A stretch of DNA of 64,000 bases from Thermodesulfobacteriota bacterium (GTDB lineage: Bacteria > Desulfobacterota > BSN033 > UBA1163): assembly GCA_026415035.1 (NCBI GenBank), contig JAOAHX010000002.1, forward strand, positions 100,752 to 164,751. The letters are read 5' to 3'. The stretch's first letter is position 1, and each line of letters opens with the position of its first letter. This document shows, one piece after another, positions 1 to 8,572 of this stretch. The notes beneath the pieces were generated by a model. That model saw nothing but the letters and a program-made list of their open reading frames with translations. It was not told where the DNA came from and ran no database searches. A program made the translations under genes and the position numbers.

Positions 1-1
1 T

Positions 2-127
2 CTCATCTCCCTCCCAGGGGATCAAGCAGAGGGGCTCATAAACGCATTGAAGACGCAAGGACACCTCGAGACGGCTCTCATCGGGGAGGTCGTGGCCGAG
101 CCCGAGGGGAGGATCCTCCTCGTCTGA
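2..127 (+). CDS. C-terminal fragment of an AIR-synthase-like (PurM/HypE/SelD/ThiL superfamily) protein
   Basis: Only the last 41 residues and the TGA are inside the window; the start lies upstream. The frame reads a short hydrophobic strand, an Asp-Gln-Ala-Glu helix start, then IGEV and a closing EPEGRILLV. This resembles the end of the C-terminal domain of the AIR synthase superfamily, where a helix precedes an IGEV-type strand. Members include HypE, SelD, ThiL and PurM; the fragment is too short to choose between them. A MoaD/ThiS-like gene follows about 120 bases later, so a cofactor-related role is possible but is inference. Family-level confidence is moderate. Confidence 0.55.
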   Translation, partial: LISLPGDQAEGLINALKTQGHLETALIGEVVAEPEGRILLV

Positions 128-250
128 TCTTGTGGAACCGCCCCTTTCCGCCTTATATTGAATTTAAACGGGCATTGAAAGGGAAGCCAAAAAGGGGAGT
201 CGGTCGAGCCGAGTAACCCAAGAGGCGAAGCCCAGGGGGACGTGAGGATT

Positions 251-490
251 ATGGAAATCGAAGTCAAACTCTTCGCGACCTTGAGGGATTACCTTCCGAA
301 GGGAAGCGGCAGGTTTTCGTGCCGGCTGGAGATCGACGGGCAGACGACGGTTCAGGACGTTTTGGATCGGTTGAAGATCCCCGAGGAGATTCCCAAAATC
401 ATCCTGGTCAATGGGGTCCACGGCAAGAAAGGGCAACTGTTGAAGGCAGGGGATGTGGTTTCGATCTTCCCTCCGGTGGCGGGCGGGTGA
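251..490 (+). CDS. MoaD/ThiS-family ubiquitin-like sulfur carrier protein
   Basis: A 79-residue beta-grasp protein that ends in Gly-Gly, the signature of sulfur carriers that are adenylated and thiocarboxylated at the C terminus. The N-terminal strand (EVKLFATLRDYLP) is MoaD-like and the end (FPPVAGG) is the typical MoaD/ThiS tail. I start it at ATG 251, with GAGG four bases upstream; a GTG at 242 is in frame but would sit almost on the purine-rich stretch at 235-240. Likely partners are a ThiF/MoeB-type E1 enzyme and a molybdopterin or tungsten-pterin pathway, neither of which is visible here. The gene is convergent with the TPR lipoprotein that ends at 544. Confidence 0.8.
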   Translation: MEIEVKLFATLRDYLPKGSGRFSCRLEIDGQTTVQDVLDRLKIPEEIPKIILVNGVHGKKGQLLKAGDVVSIFPPVAGG

Positions 491-543
491 TTTCTTCGGG
501 GGAATCGGCCGGGAAGCCCTCAGCCCAGCCTTTCGAAACGACG

Positions 544-2292
544 TTATTGGCTGCCCTTTCCTTTAAGCTCCTCGATCTTCTTCTTCAGGCGTTCGGCCTG
601 GTCCGCCTTGGGATTCAAGGTCAGCGCCTTCTCGTAGAACTGTCGCGCCTTTTCCCATCGACCCAATTTGAAATATCCATCTGCCAGATGTTCGGTGATG
701 ATGGGATCGTCCGGAGACAACTGGTTGGCCTTTTCCAACTCCATCACCGCACGTTCGTAATCCCCGAGCTTGAAATAGACCCACCCTAAACTGTCCGTGA
801 TGTAGCCGGTATTGGGTTTCAGGACCATGGCCCTTTCGATCATCCGAAGGGCCTCTTCCAGATGGATCTCCTTTTCGGCATAAGAATAGCCGAGGTAGTT
901 GAGGGCATCGGCATGGTCGGGATCGAGGCGCAACACCTCCTTCATCTGGGCGACCATCTTCTCAAACTCTCCCATCTTGTCGTATAGGGCGCCCAGCTGA
1001 TAGAGGAGGTCGATGTTCTCTGGATGATGGGAGAGCCCCCGTCGGATCGTTTCGAGGGCCTTGGTGAGCTGCTCCTCCTTTTCGTAAAGGGCGGAGAGGA
1101 GGAGATAGAGCTCCACGGCCTTGGGCTTGGCCTGGAGGGCCTCCTCCACCACCTGGATGGCCTCTTCCCCTCGCTTCTGTTTATTCAGGGCGTGGACGAT
1201 GCTTCGCCGGGCGTCGACGAAGAATTCCGATTCGGGGGGGATCTTCTTGAGTTCTTGGACCGCAAGGTCGGTCATCCCCTGCTCTCCGTAGGCCACCCCC
1301 AAATAGTAACGGACCCGATCGTCCCCCGGGGTGGCGCCGAGGACGAATTGGAATTCGAGGATGGCCTGGTCCGGTTTTCCCTGTTCGAGATGGATGAGGC
1401 CGATCTTGGTCCGGAGATTGAGATCCCCCGCGCTCGATCTCTTGAGTTCTTGAAATTGGCTTAAGGCTTCGTCCAGTCTCCTCTCTTTAAGGTAGGTTTG
1501 GGCCAGCCGGTTCCTTGCCGGCTTGTGATCGGGGTGGAGGGCGAGGATCTTCTGGTAAACCTCTTGGGCCTTGGCGATTTCGTTACGGATCTCATAAACG
1601 ATCCCGAGGTCCATCAGGGCGGGCAGGTATTGGGGGTCGACGGCCAGGGCCTTCAAGAGATACTCTTCTGCCTTTTCGAAGGATTTGACCTCGGCGTAGA
1701 GCCTGCCGAGAGAATAAAGCGCCATCAGGGAATTGGGTTCGAACGTGAGAAACTGGAGAAGCGAGTGGATCGCCTGGGGATAGTCCTGCTTCTCGGCATA
1801 GAGGGAGCTGAGGTAGAGATAACTTTCGCGATGGTGGGGGGCAAGCTCGGTTGCTTTTCGATAGGCCTCAATGGCAAGGTCCGTCTTCTTCATGGAGGCA
1901 TAGACCCCGCCCAAGAGGAGATAGGCGGAGAGCTCTGAGGGGTTGAATCGGAGAGCGGCCTGACACTCTTCGATCGCCTCCTGCATCCATCCCTTGTAGA
2001 TGTAGAGGGAGGCGAGCTCCACCCGGAGCGCGGGCTCCCTCTCATCATAGGCGATCGCCTTGCGGATCTCCTCGATGGCCTCCTCCAGTTTTCCCTCCTT
2101 GAACCTGAGCTGGGAAAGCAGAAAATGGTAGTAGGCGCGTGGCTTGGGAGAAATCGGTCGGGGTTGGGGAAGAACCTGTCCTTGAGGAGGGGAGGTGGGC
2201 TGAAGGGAGATCGCTTCCCTGCCGCCCGCACAGGACGAGAAGAAGACCATCCAGAGGGTCACGAGGACCCATTTGGCCGTCCCAGCTCTCAT
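544..2292 (-). CDS. Outer-membrane-type lipoprotein built of TPR repeats
   Basis: About 582 residues. After a short positive N terminus and a hydrophobic stretch there is a lipobox-like FSSC with Cys21, followed by Ala-Gly-Gly, which suggests outer-membrane sorting. From about residue 50 to the end the protein is a near-continuous array of roughly fifteen TPR units (repeated pattern of Leu-Gly, Tyr, Ala and Pro at TPR positions). The frame is open up to 2346, but I prefer ATG 2292, because it puts the signal peptide at the N terminus, has AAGGGA just upstream and removes most of the overlap with the response regulator. TPR lipoproteins act as scaffolds for envelope complexes; nothing here identifies the partner. 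It directly follows the sigma-54 regulator gene on the same strand, so the two may be co-transcribed. Confidence 0.8.
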   Translation of the reverse strand: MRAGTAKWVLVTLWMVFFSSCAGGREAISLQPTSPPQGQVLPQPRPISPKPRAYYHFLLSQLRFKEGKLEEAIEEIRKAIAYDEREPALRVELASLYIYKGWMQEAIEECQAALRFNPSELSAYLLLGGVYASMKKTDLAIEAYRKATELAPHHRESYLYLSSLYAEKQDYPQAIHSLLQFLTFEPNSLMALYSLGRLYAEVKSFEKAEEYLLKALAVDPQYLPALMDLGIVYEIRNEIAKAQEVYQKILALHPDHKPARNRLAQTYLKERRLDEALSQFQELKRSSAGDLNLRTKIGLIHLEQGKPDQAILEFQFVLGATPGDDRVRYYLGVAYGEQGMTDLAVQELKKIPPESEFFVDARRSIVHALNKQKRGEEAIQVVEEALQAKPKAVELYLLLSALYEKEEQLTKALETIRRGLSHHPENIDLLYQLGALYDKMGEFEKMVAQMKEVLRLDPDHADALNYLGYSYAEKEIHLEEALRMIERAMVLKPNTGYITDSLGWVYFKLGDYERAVMELEKANQLSPDDPIITEHLADGYFKLGRWEKARQFYEKALTLNPKADQAERLKKKIEELKGKGSQ

Positions 2293-2323
2293 AGTCCCTT
2301 CATAACACCGTTTCGATAAGGCG

Positions 2324-3727
2324 TCAATCGGGCGGGGCCGAGGCATTCAGCCGGGGGCGTCGCTTCCGGGGGGACTTCAAGGGATCTCTCTTTTCAAATC
2401 GGTAGAGGGTCCGGGGGTTGACCTTCAAGATCTCCGCGGCCATCTTTTTGTTCCCTTGGGTTTGCTTCAGCACCTGGGTGATATACTCGGATTTGATCTC
2501 CTCGAGCGATTTCTGATGCTGGATCCCCCGGCGGATGAGACGGGAGGTCCCTTGGATGAGATCCGCGGGGAGATCTTGAGGGGTCAACACCTCCCCCTCC
2601 GCCATGATGACCGCCCTCTCGATCGCATTCTCGAGTTCCCGGACATTTCCAGGCCAGTCATGGTCCATGAGGAGGGCCATCGCTTCTTTCGAAATGCCTT
2701 TGAGGCCCTTTCCGGCCTCCTTCGCATAGCGTTCGAGAAAGTGATAGGCGAGCAGCGGGATGTCCTCCTTCCGGTCCTTCAAGTCAGGGAGGAAGATGGG
2801 GAAGACATGGAGACGGTAGAAGAGGTCTTCCCTGAACTCGCCCCGCTTCATTTTGGCCTCGAGGTTTTCGTTGGTGGCGGCGATGACGCGCACATCGACC
2901 TTGATCCTCTCGGCGCTTCCGATCTTCATCACCTCTTTTTCTTGGAGGACCCTCAACAGTTTCACCTGAACCGAAGGCAGGATCGTCGAGATCTCATCGA
3001 GAAAGAGGGTTCCTCCGTTGGCCTCCTCAAAAAGCCCCTTTTTGGTCTGGACCGCACCGGTGAAGGCCCCCTTGACGTGGCCGAAGAGCTCGCTCTCCAC
3101 CAGGGTCTCGGGGATGGCCCCGCAGTTGAACGGGATCATGGGGCCTTGGGCCCTCGGACTGTTATAATGGATGGCTTTGGCCACCAGTTCTTTTCCGGTC
3201 CCGCTACCTCCGTAGAGGATCACCGTGCTGTTGCTCGGGGCCACTTTTTCGATGAGGGAGAAGACCTTCTGCATATTGGGGCTCTTCCCGATGATCTGGG
3301 AAAACTCAAACTTCTTTCTCACCTCCAATCGCAGGAGGCGGTTCTCTTGGAGGAGGCGGTTTTCCTGAAGGACTTTGGCGATGCGGAGCTGGAGGTCCCT
3401 CAGATCCACAGGCTTGGTGATGTAGTCGTTGGCGCCGGTTTTCATCGCCTCGACCGCCGTTTCGATCGATCCGTAAGCCGTCATCATGATGATGGGGATT
3501 TCGGGCCGGATCCCTTTGAGGACCCGGAGAAGTTCCATCCCGTCCATCTCTGGCATCATCAGGTCGGTGAGGATGAGGTCGAAGATTTCTTTGTCGACCT
3601 TTTCGAGGGCCTCCTGACCGTCTTTGGCCACCTCGACGGTGTATCCCGCCATCTGGGTTAAGCCCCTCTGAATGATCTCCCGGAGGAAGGCCTCGTCATC
3701 GACGACCAAGATCTTTAAGGGCTCCAT
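2324..3727 (-). CDS. Sigma-54-dependent response regulator (NtrC/AtoC family)
   Basis: 467 residues in three domains. A receiver domain (about 1-120) has the acidic pair D10-D11, phospho-acceptor D55, T83 and K105. An AAA+ domain has Walker A at 173-180 (GGSGTGKE), the sigma-54 contact loop GAFTGA at 220-225 and Walker B ending D244-E245. A C-terminal Fis-type helix-turn-helix ([10 protein letters not shown]) comes next, then a basic tail rich in Arg and Pro. All the motifs needed for phosphorylation-driven activation of sigma-54 polymerase are intact. No histidine kinase is adjacent; the nearest in the window is the NtrY-like kinase at 53003, whose pairing is unknown. The gene diverges from an HD-GYP response regulator across a 120-base gap and continues into a TPR lipoprotein gene, a possible regulatory or functional partner. 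Confidence 0.93.
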   Translation of the reverse strand: MEPLKILVVDDEAFLREIIQRGLTQMAGYTVEVAKDGQEALEKVDKEIFDLILTDLMMPEMDGMELLRVLKGIRPEIPIIMMTAYGSIETAVEAMKTGANDYITKPVDLRDLQLRIAKVLQENRLLQENRLLRLEVRKKFEFSQIIGKSPNMQKVFSLIEKVAPSNSTVILYGGSGTGKELVAKAIHYNSPRAQGPMIPFNCGAIPETLVESELFGHVKGAFTGAVQTKKGLFEEANGGTLFLDEISTILPSVQVKLLRVLQEKEVMKIGSAERIKVDVRVIAATNENLEAKMKRGEFREDLFYRLHVFPIFLPDLKDRKEDIPLLAYHFLERYAKEAGKGLKGISKEAMALLMDHDWPGNVRELENAIERAVIMAEGEVLTPQDLPADLIQGTSRLIRRGIQHQKSLEEIKSEYITQVLKQTQGNKKMAAEILKVNPRTLYRFEKRDPLKSPRKRRPRLNASAPPD

Positions 3728-3809
3728 GGTGTGTCTCTCACAAGATCCTTTTTAGCAAAAAAAGGAGGGGGAATCAACTGTTCCGGAGGCCCTTCCCTCC
3801 GACGAAGGG

Positions 3810-3837
3810 TTGACTCCCGCCGATTTTCTTATAAAAT
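3810..3837 (+). promoter_or_regulatory. Candidate sigma-70 promoter of the HD-GYP gene, almost abutting its start codon
   Basis: TTGACT at 3810-3815 and TAAAAT at 3832-3837 are separated by 16 bases. Transcription would begin about 3844, only four or so bases before ATG 3848, so the messenger would have almost no 5' leader. This is a pattern match only. Confidence 0.45.
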
Positions 3838-3847
3838 AAAAGGACAT

Positions 3848-4870
3848 ATGAAGGAAGAGCGGATCCTGATCGTAGACGATGAAGAGGTCATCTGCAACGT
3901 ATTGGAGCGAAGGCTGATCAAGGAGGGCTACCTCTGTGTCACCGCCCATAACGGAAAGGAGGCCCTCAGCCGTTTCTATAAAGAGAATTTCTCCCTGATC
4001 ATCTCCGACATCAAGATGCCCGAGATGAACGGGATCGAGCTGTTGCAGAAGGTGAAGGCCATCGATCCCAAGATGAAGATGATCATGGTGACGGCCTATC
4101 CGGAGATCGATCTGGCCGTCAATGCGATGAAATTAGGGGCCTACGATTTCATCATCAAGCCGGCCGACCTCGATTTGATCGTGATGAGCGTGAGAAAGGC
4201 CCTTGAAAGCAAGCGGCTCGAAGAGGAGATCGAGGCCTATCAGAACCGACTGGAAGAACTGGTCGAGGAGCGGACCCTCAAGCTCCAGCAGGCCTACCGG
4301 ACCCTGAAAAAGGCCCATCTCGATTCGGTCAAGGTCCTGGCCGAGGCGATCGATGCCAAAGACCCCTACACCCGGGGCCATTCCGACCGCGTGAAACGGA
4401 TGAGCCTCGCCATTGCCCGGCACTTGGGATTTTCAGAGGTCCGTCTCGAAGCCCTGGAGTACGGCGCCCTGCTTCACGATATCGGGAAGATCGGGATCAA
4501 GGACGAGGTCCTTCAGAAACAGGGGCCCCTCACCGAGGAGGAATACGAGTATATCCGGGAGCATCCGCTGATCGGGGTGAAGATCGTCGAGGGCGTCGAA
4601 TTCTTCAAGGACAAGATCCCCATGATCCGGCACCACCATGAATTTTACGACGGGAGCGGGTATCCGGATGGACTTCGGGGAGAAGAGATCCCTCTCGAGG
4701 CGAGGATCATCAGCCTGCCGGATGCCTTCGACGCCATGACCAGCGTTCGCCCCCATCGCGGGGTGATGCCCCTCCAGGATGTCCTTGCGGAGCTGGAACG
4801 CTGGAAGGGCAAACAGTTCGACCCCCTGGTTCTGGAGATCTTCCTCTGCGAGAAGATCTACAAGATTTGA
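3848..4870 (+). CDS. Response regulator with HD-GYP cyclic-di-GMP phosphodiesterase output
   Basis: 340 residues. The receiver domain has D10-D11, phospho-acceptor D54, T82 and K104. A charged coiled-coil linker spans about 120-155. The HD-GYP domain has H178, the HD pair H210-D211 with K214, the His cluster 262-264 and the GYP triplet 271-273, so the metal-binding and diagnostic residues are present. The expected reaction is hydrolysis of cyclic-di-GMP to pGpG/GMP when phosphorylated, which would lower the signal and affect motility or biofilm behaviour. I use ATG 3848, because the upstream reading frame back to 3731 is not domain sequence. The gene diverges from the sigma-54 regulator, suggesting a shared two-component locus that lacks a local kinase. 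Confidence 0.93.
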   Translation: MKEERILIVDDEEVICNVLERRLIKEGYLCVTAHNGKEALSRFYKENFSLIISDIKMPEMNGIELLQKVKAIDPKMKMIMVTAYPEIDLAVNAMKLGAYDFIIKPADLDLIVMSVRKALESKRLEEEIEAYQNRLEELVEERTLKLQQAYRTLKKAHLDSVKVLAEAIDAKDPYTRGHSDRVKRMSLAIARHLGFSEVRLEALEYGALLHDIGKIGIKDEVLQKQGPLTEEEYEYIREHPLIGVKIVEGVEFFKDKIPMIRHHHEFYDGSGYPDGLRGEEIPLEARIISLPDAFDAMTSVRPHRGVMPLQDVLAELERWKGKQFDPLVLEIFLCEKIYKI

Positions 4871-4892
4871 GAGCCTTTTCCGCGACCGGAAG

Positions 4893-5879
4893 ATGCCAGC
4901 CAATCTCACCCCTCAATATTTGGAAGCCGAGGCCAAGTTCAAGCAGGCCAAGTCGATCCCGGAGAAGATTAAGGCCCTTGAGGTGATGCTGGCGGTCATC
5001 CCAAAGCACAAGGGGACGGAGAAGCTTCGGGGACAACTCCGGGCGAAGATGGCCAAGCTTAAAGAGGAGCTCCACAAGAAACCCGCCGTCAGCAGGGCCG
5101 AGCAGGCCTTTAACGTGAAGAAGGAAGGGGCGGCCCAGGTCGTCCTGCTCGGCCTGCCCAATGCGGGAAAATCGACCCTCTTCACCCATCTCACCCACGC
5201 CCCCTCCGAGGTCGCCGATTATCCCTTCACGACCCAGAGACCGATCCCAGGGATGATGCGGTTTGAGAACATCCAGATTCAGTTGGTCGACACCCCGCCT
5301 CTTCAGCTCGACCGGGTGGAGCCGGGATTCCCCAACCTCGTTCGGAGCGCGGATGGCCTCCTCTTTGTCCTCGACCTGACCGATGATCCGGTCTTCCAGA
5401 TGGAGGTGATCCTCGAGGAGCTCGGCCGGATGCGGGTCGTGGCGGCCGACCGGCAACCCCCAAGCCCCCTGGAGTTAGGTTGGGTGTTCAAGCGGGGGAT
5501 CCTCATCGGAAACAAGGCCGATCTCGGGGCCGCCGCCGAGGGATACCGCTCGCTCCGAGACCGTTTCGAACGGGACTGGCTGATCCTTCCGGTCTCGGCC
5601 AAGATGGAGATGAATTTCGAGGAGCTGAAGAAGGAGCTCTATCGCCGCCTCGACATCCTCCGAGTCTACACCAAGGCCCCGGGCAAGGATCCCGACCTGA
5701 CCGAACCCGTCATCCTGAAAAAGGGGAGCACGATCGAAGACGTCGCCCTTTCCATCCACAAGGATTTTGCAGCCAAACTGAGGTATGCCCGGGTCTGGGG
5801 ATCGGGGAAATTCGATGGCCAGATGGTGAAACGGGACTATGAGGTGTGCGAGGGCGATGTGATCGAGTTACACATCTAA
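4893..5879 (+). CDS. DRG/Obg-type GTPase with C-terminal TGS domain
   Basis: 328 residues. A helical, Lys-rich N-terminal region (1-80) precedes the G domain: G1 at 87-94 (GLPNAGKS), G3 as DTPP at 133-136 and G4 NKAD at 207-210. A TGS domain of about 65 residues closes the protein (KKGSTIEDVA...GDVIELHI). DTPP instead of the common DTPG is typical of the DRG branch, which is best known from eukaryotes and archaea but also occurs in scattered bacteria. Such GTPases associate with ribosomes or translation factors; the exact role of this bacterial form is not established. It begins 23 bases after the HD-GYP gene, so co-transcription is possible. Start chosen at ATG 4893, because upstream codons overlap the HD-GYP gene in another frame. 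Confidence 0.85.
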   Translation: MPANLTPQYLEAEAKFKQAKSIPEKIKALEVMLAVIPKHKGTEKLRGQLRAKMAKLKEELHKKPAVSRAEQAFNVKKEGAAQVVLLGLPNAGKSTLFTHLTHAPSEVADYPFTTQRPIPGMMRFENIQIQLVDTPPLQLDRVEPGFPNLVRSADGLLFVLDLTDDPVFQMEVILEELGRMRVVAADRQPPSPLELGWVFKRGILIGNKADLGAAAEGYRSLRDRFERDWLILPVSAKMEMNFEELKKELYRRLDILRVYTKAPGKDPDLTEPVILKKGSTIEDVALSIHKDFAAKLRYARVWGSGKFDGQMVKRDYEVCEGDVIELHI

Positions 5880-5928
5880 ACTCCAAGGTCTCCTCCCGAG
5901 GGGGAATCCGGAGGAAGAAGACCATTTG

Positions 5929-6777
5929 ATGACGAGAAGAGATCTTTTAAGATGGATGAGAGGGCTTCCTCTCTTCCTTGGTTTTCCCTTTTCTCTCCAG
6001 AAGGTCGTGGCCTCCTCGGCCTTTCCAGAGAAGGAGAAGAGGGTTTCCATCGCAGAACATTTCTCCGGAGAGGAGCTTTATTATGAAATCGGGTTCTGGC
6101 TCTTTAAAAAGGCGGCCTGGGGGAGGTTGAGCTTCAGAGAGACGGAGAAGAAAGGGCGCTATCTGGCCACCCTTCAGGGGGAGACCATGGGGGTGATGGG
6201 GTTGGCCACCGGGTACAGGGTCGATACCTACCGTTCCCTGATGGAGGAGGTGGAGGGCGGGAGACGCCTTCGGGCGATCTCTTTCGAGGAGGACGTTCGG
6301 ATCGGAGAGAGGTTGAGAAGGCGAACCCACCTTTTCGATTATCAGAGGAGGAAATGGATCCGGATCAGGAGGAAGAAGGACGGGACCCTTGTCAAAACGG
6401 AAGAGGAAATCCCTCAGGGGCAACACTATGATGACTTTTTGACCGCCTCTTATAATTTCAGATTCGGGGTTTACGGAGAGATTGAGAGGGGCAAAAGGTT
6501 CACCGTCCCGACCTTTCCGAAAAAGGGGGCCTCCCGTTATGAGGTGGTGGTCGCCGGTCGAGAGGAGGAGGAGAGGCGGAGGAAGGCTGAAAAGAACAGG
6601 GAGGGGAAGGAGTACTATGTGACCCTTGCCCTCGATCCTGAAATCACCCATTCGAAGGAAGGGATCGTCGAGGGGTGGCTCTCGAAAGACCTCTATCCGG
6701 TCGAGGGGAAGATCCGGGATGTGATCCTCTTTGGAGACGTTACGGGGAGGCTCACCCACAAAACGCGGGTCCCTTGA
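5929..6777 (+). CDS. DUF3108-type exported protein
   Basis: About 282 residues. The N terminus has Arg-Arg followed by Asp-Leu-Leu-Arg and a hydrophobic stretch ending near an Ala-Ser-Ser-Ala cleavage-like site, which looks like a Tat or Sec signal. The mature part is rich in beta strand and charged residues. It matches the DUF3108 pattern: an early YEI-GFWLF strand, a mid YNFRFGVYGEIE segment, and a late LSKDLYPVEG strand with a closing ILFGDVTGRL. DUF3108 proteins are periplasmic or outer-membrane associated and of unknown function. ATG 5929 and TTG 5926 are both possible starts downstream of GGAGGA at 5910-5915; the difference is one residue. Confidence 0.65.
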   Translation: MTRRDLLRWMRGLPLFLGFPFSLQKVVASSAFPEKEKRVSIAEHFSGEELYYEIGFWLFKKAAWGRLSFRETEKKGRYLATLQGETMGVMGLATGYRVDTYRSLMEEVEGGRRLRAISFEEDVRIGERLRRRTHLFDYQRRKWIRIRRKKDGTLVKTEEEIPQGQHYDDFLTASYNFRFGVYGEIERGKRFTVPTFPKKGASRYEVVVAGREEEERRRKAEKNREGKEYYVTLALDPEITHSKEGIVEGWLSKDLYPVEGKIRDVILFGDVTGRLTHKTRVP

Positions 6778-6840
6778 GGGTTTCTGGGGAGGAGAGCCCC
6801 GAGGCCTTCAGGCCCGCCCTTCGAACTGGGAAACAGGGCC

Positions 6841-7119
6841 ATGGATACTTCGTCACGCTACTTCCGGATTCGGAGAAAAGACATTGCCTATTTTAAATTC
6901 ATCATCGAATCACACGAGGGGATGGCCGTCGTGAGGACCCTCGATCCCGGGCAGGCGATCGTGGAATTGATGATCGCCCCGGGTTGGGAAGAGGACGTCG
7001 AGAGGGTCCTGGGAGGTTTGGCCAAGGAGATAGCGATCGAACCTCTGCCTCCCTTTATCGAGACTCGAACCTTTTCGGAACGTAAGGTTGGAGGTGGCCT
7101 GGAGGGGAACGATGCTTAG
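6841..7119 (+). CDS. DUF4911 domain protein
   Basis: 92 residues, soluble, with no signal peptide. The pattern of a strand (RYFRIRRKDIAYFKF), then HEGMAVVRTLD, then an IVELMIAPG strand and a terminal helix matches DUF4911, a small domain seen mainly in Desulfobacterota and Firmicutes. The function is unknown; the fold suggests a small alpha/beta regulator or binding domain. The last codons overlap the start of tldD by eight bases, so the two are translationally coupled. Pairing with tldD is the only functional hint. Confidence 0.7.
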   Translation: MDTSSRYFRIRRKDIAYFKFIIESHEGMAVVRTLDPGQAIVELMIAPGWEEDVERVLGGLAKEIAIEPLPPFIETRTFSERKVGGGLEGNDA

Positions 7120-8545
7120 CCCTGACCTTCCCTTTGAAAAAATCTTGAAAGAGTCGCTGAGGCATGGAGGGGACTTTGCCGACCTCTATTACGAACAGAC
7201 TTATTCAGTGGCCATCATCTGCGAGGAGGACCGGATTGAGAAGATGATCTCGGGACATGACGTCGGGGTCGGGCTTCGGGTCCTCTTCGACCAAAGGACC
7301 TTTTACGGTTTTACCAACCGCCTTCAAGAGGAGGACCTCCTCCATCTGGCCCGGGTGGTCCACCGGGCCATTCAGGAAGACCGGGCAGGGGGCCTCTACC
7401 CCCTGCTCCATCCCGCAGGGCCCTCCCTCTCGGCCCCCTCTTTTCCTCCCTCCGTTTCAACCGTTCAAAAGGACCCGAGGTCGGTGGTCGTGGAAGAGAA
7501 GGTGGCGATGGTCAACCGGGCCAACGCCCTTGCCCGGCGGCTCGATCCGAGGGTGAAGCAGGTCAGGGTCCTCTACCGGGATGTGAGCCAGCGAATTTCG
7601 ATCGCCAATTCCGAAGGCTCATGGATAGAGGGGGAGAGAATCGGGACGGTCTTCTCCGTTCAAGTGGTCGCCTCCCAAGACGGTCTCCTCCAGACCGGAT
7701 ACGAGCCGGTGGGCGGCACGAAGGGTTTTGAACTTTTCGACGAAATCCCACCCGAAACCGTGGCGGAGGTGGCGGCCAGGAGGGCCTTGAGGATGCTCTC
7801 CGCCAGGAAGGCCCCCATGGGAAAGATGACGGTCGTTCTTTCGAGCGAGGCCGGGGGAACCATGATCCATGAAGCGGTCGGCCACGGACTGGAGGCCGAC
7901 CTTGCGCAGCAGGGCCTCTCCGTCTATTCGGGCAAGTTGGGGGAGAAGATCGCCTCCTCCCTGATCACGGTCGTGGACGATCCCACCCTGCCCCACCGAA
8001 GAGGTTCTTATGCCTTCGACGACGAGGGGGTTCTCTCCCGGCGGACCGTCCTGGTGGAGGAGGGGGTATTGAAAAATTATCTTTACGATCGTCTCAGTGC
8101 CCTCCGGGACGGAAAGACCTCGACCGGAAATGGCCGAAGGGAATCCTATCAGGCGAAGCCGATCCCGAGGATGAGCAACACCCTCATCCTGCCCGGGAAG
8201 ACCAAACCCGAAGCGATCATCCGGTCCGTGGAGCGCGGGCTTTTCGTGAAGAAGATGGGAGGGGGGCAGGTGAACACGGTCAATGGCGATTTCGTTTTCG
8301 AGGTGAGCGAGGGCTACCTGATCGAAAAAGGCAGTCTCGGTGAGCCCGTTCGGGGGGCGATCCTCATCGGCAATGGCCCTCAGATCTTAAAAGAGATCGA
8401 TATGGTGGGAGACGATTTGGGATTCGGGATCGGCACCTGTGGAAAGGATGGCCAGGGGGTGCCGGTGGCCGATGGCCAGCCCACGCTTCGGATTCCAGAG
8501 ATCGTTGTCGGGGGGAGGGAGGAACCGGCCTCGAGGGAAAGATAG
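7112..8545 (+). CDS. tldD: TldD-family metalloprotease
   Basis: 477 residues. The zinc-binding HExxxH motif is at 253-258 (HEAVGH) in the expected GGTMIHEAVGHGLEADL context, and the C-terminal half has the family's conserved glycine-rich strands. In E. coli TldD works as a heterodimer with TldE/PmbA and degrades unfolded peptides and precursor peptides. No tldE/pmbA is visible here, so either it lies elsewhere or this homologue acts differently. ATG 7112 is preceded by GGAGGGG at 7101-7107 and overlaps the end of the DUF4911 gene. Residues 96-125 form a Pro/Ser-rich stretch that is probably a loop. Confidence 0.93.
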   Translation: MLSPDLPFEKILKESLRHGGDFADLYYEQTYSVAIICEEDRIEKMISGHDVGVGLRVLFDQRTFYGFTNRLQEEDLLHLARVVHRAIQEDRAGGLYPLLHPAGPSLSAPSFPPSVSTVQKDPRSVVVEEKVAMVNRANALARRLDPRVKQVRVLYRDVSQRISIANSEGSWIEGERIGTVFSVQVVASQDGLLQTGYEPVGGTKGFELFDEIPPETVAEVAARRALRMLSARKAPMGKMTVVLSSEAGGTMIHEAVGHGLEADLAQQGLSVYSGKLGEKIASSLITVVDDPTLPHRRGSYAFDDEGVLSRRTVLVEEGVLKNYLYDRLSALRDGKTSTGNGRRESYQAKPIPRMSNTLILPGKTKPEAIIRSVERGLFVKKMGGGQVNTVNGDFVFEVSEGYLIEKGSLGEPVRGAILIGNGPQILKEIDMVGDDLGFGIGTCGKDGQGVPVADGQPTLRIPEIVVGGREEPASRER

Positions 8546-8572
8546 GGAGGTGCAAGACGTGGAAGGCCTCGG

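Noticed and set aside
2456..3661. 401-codon plus-strand frame opposite the sigma-54 regulator
   Set aside because: It is exactly antisense to a well-conserved gene and its product is Asp/Gly/His-rich with no domain.
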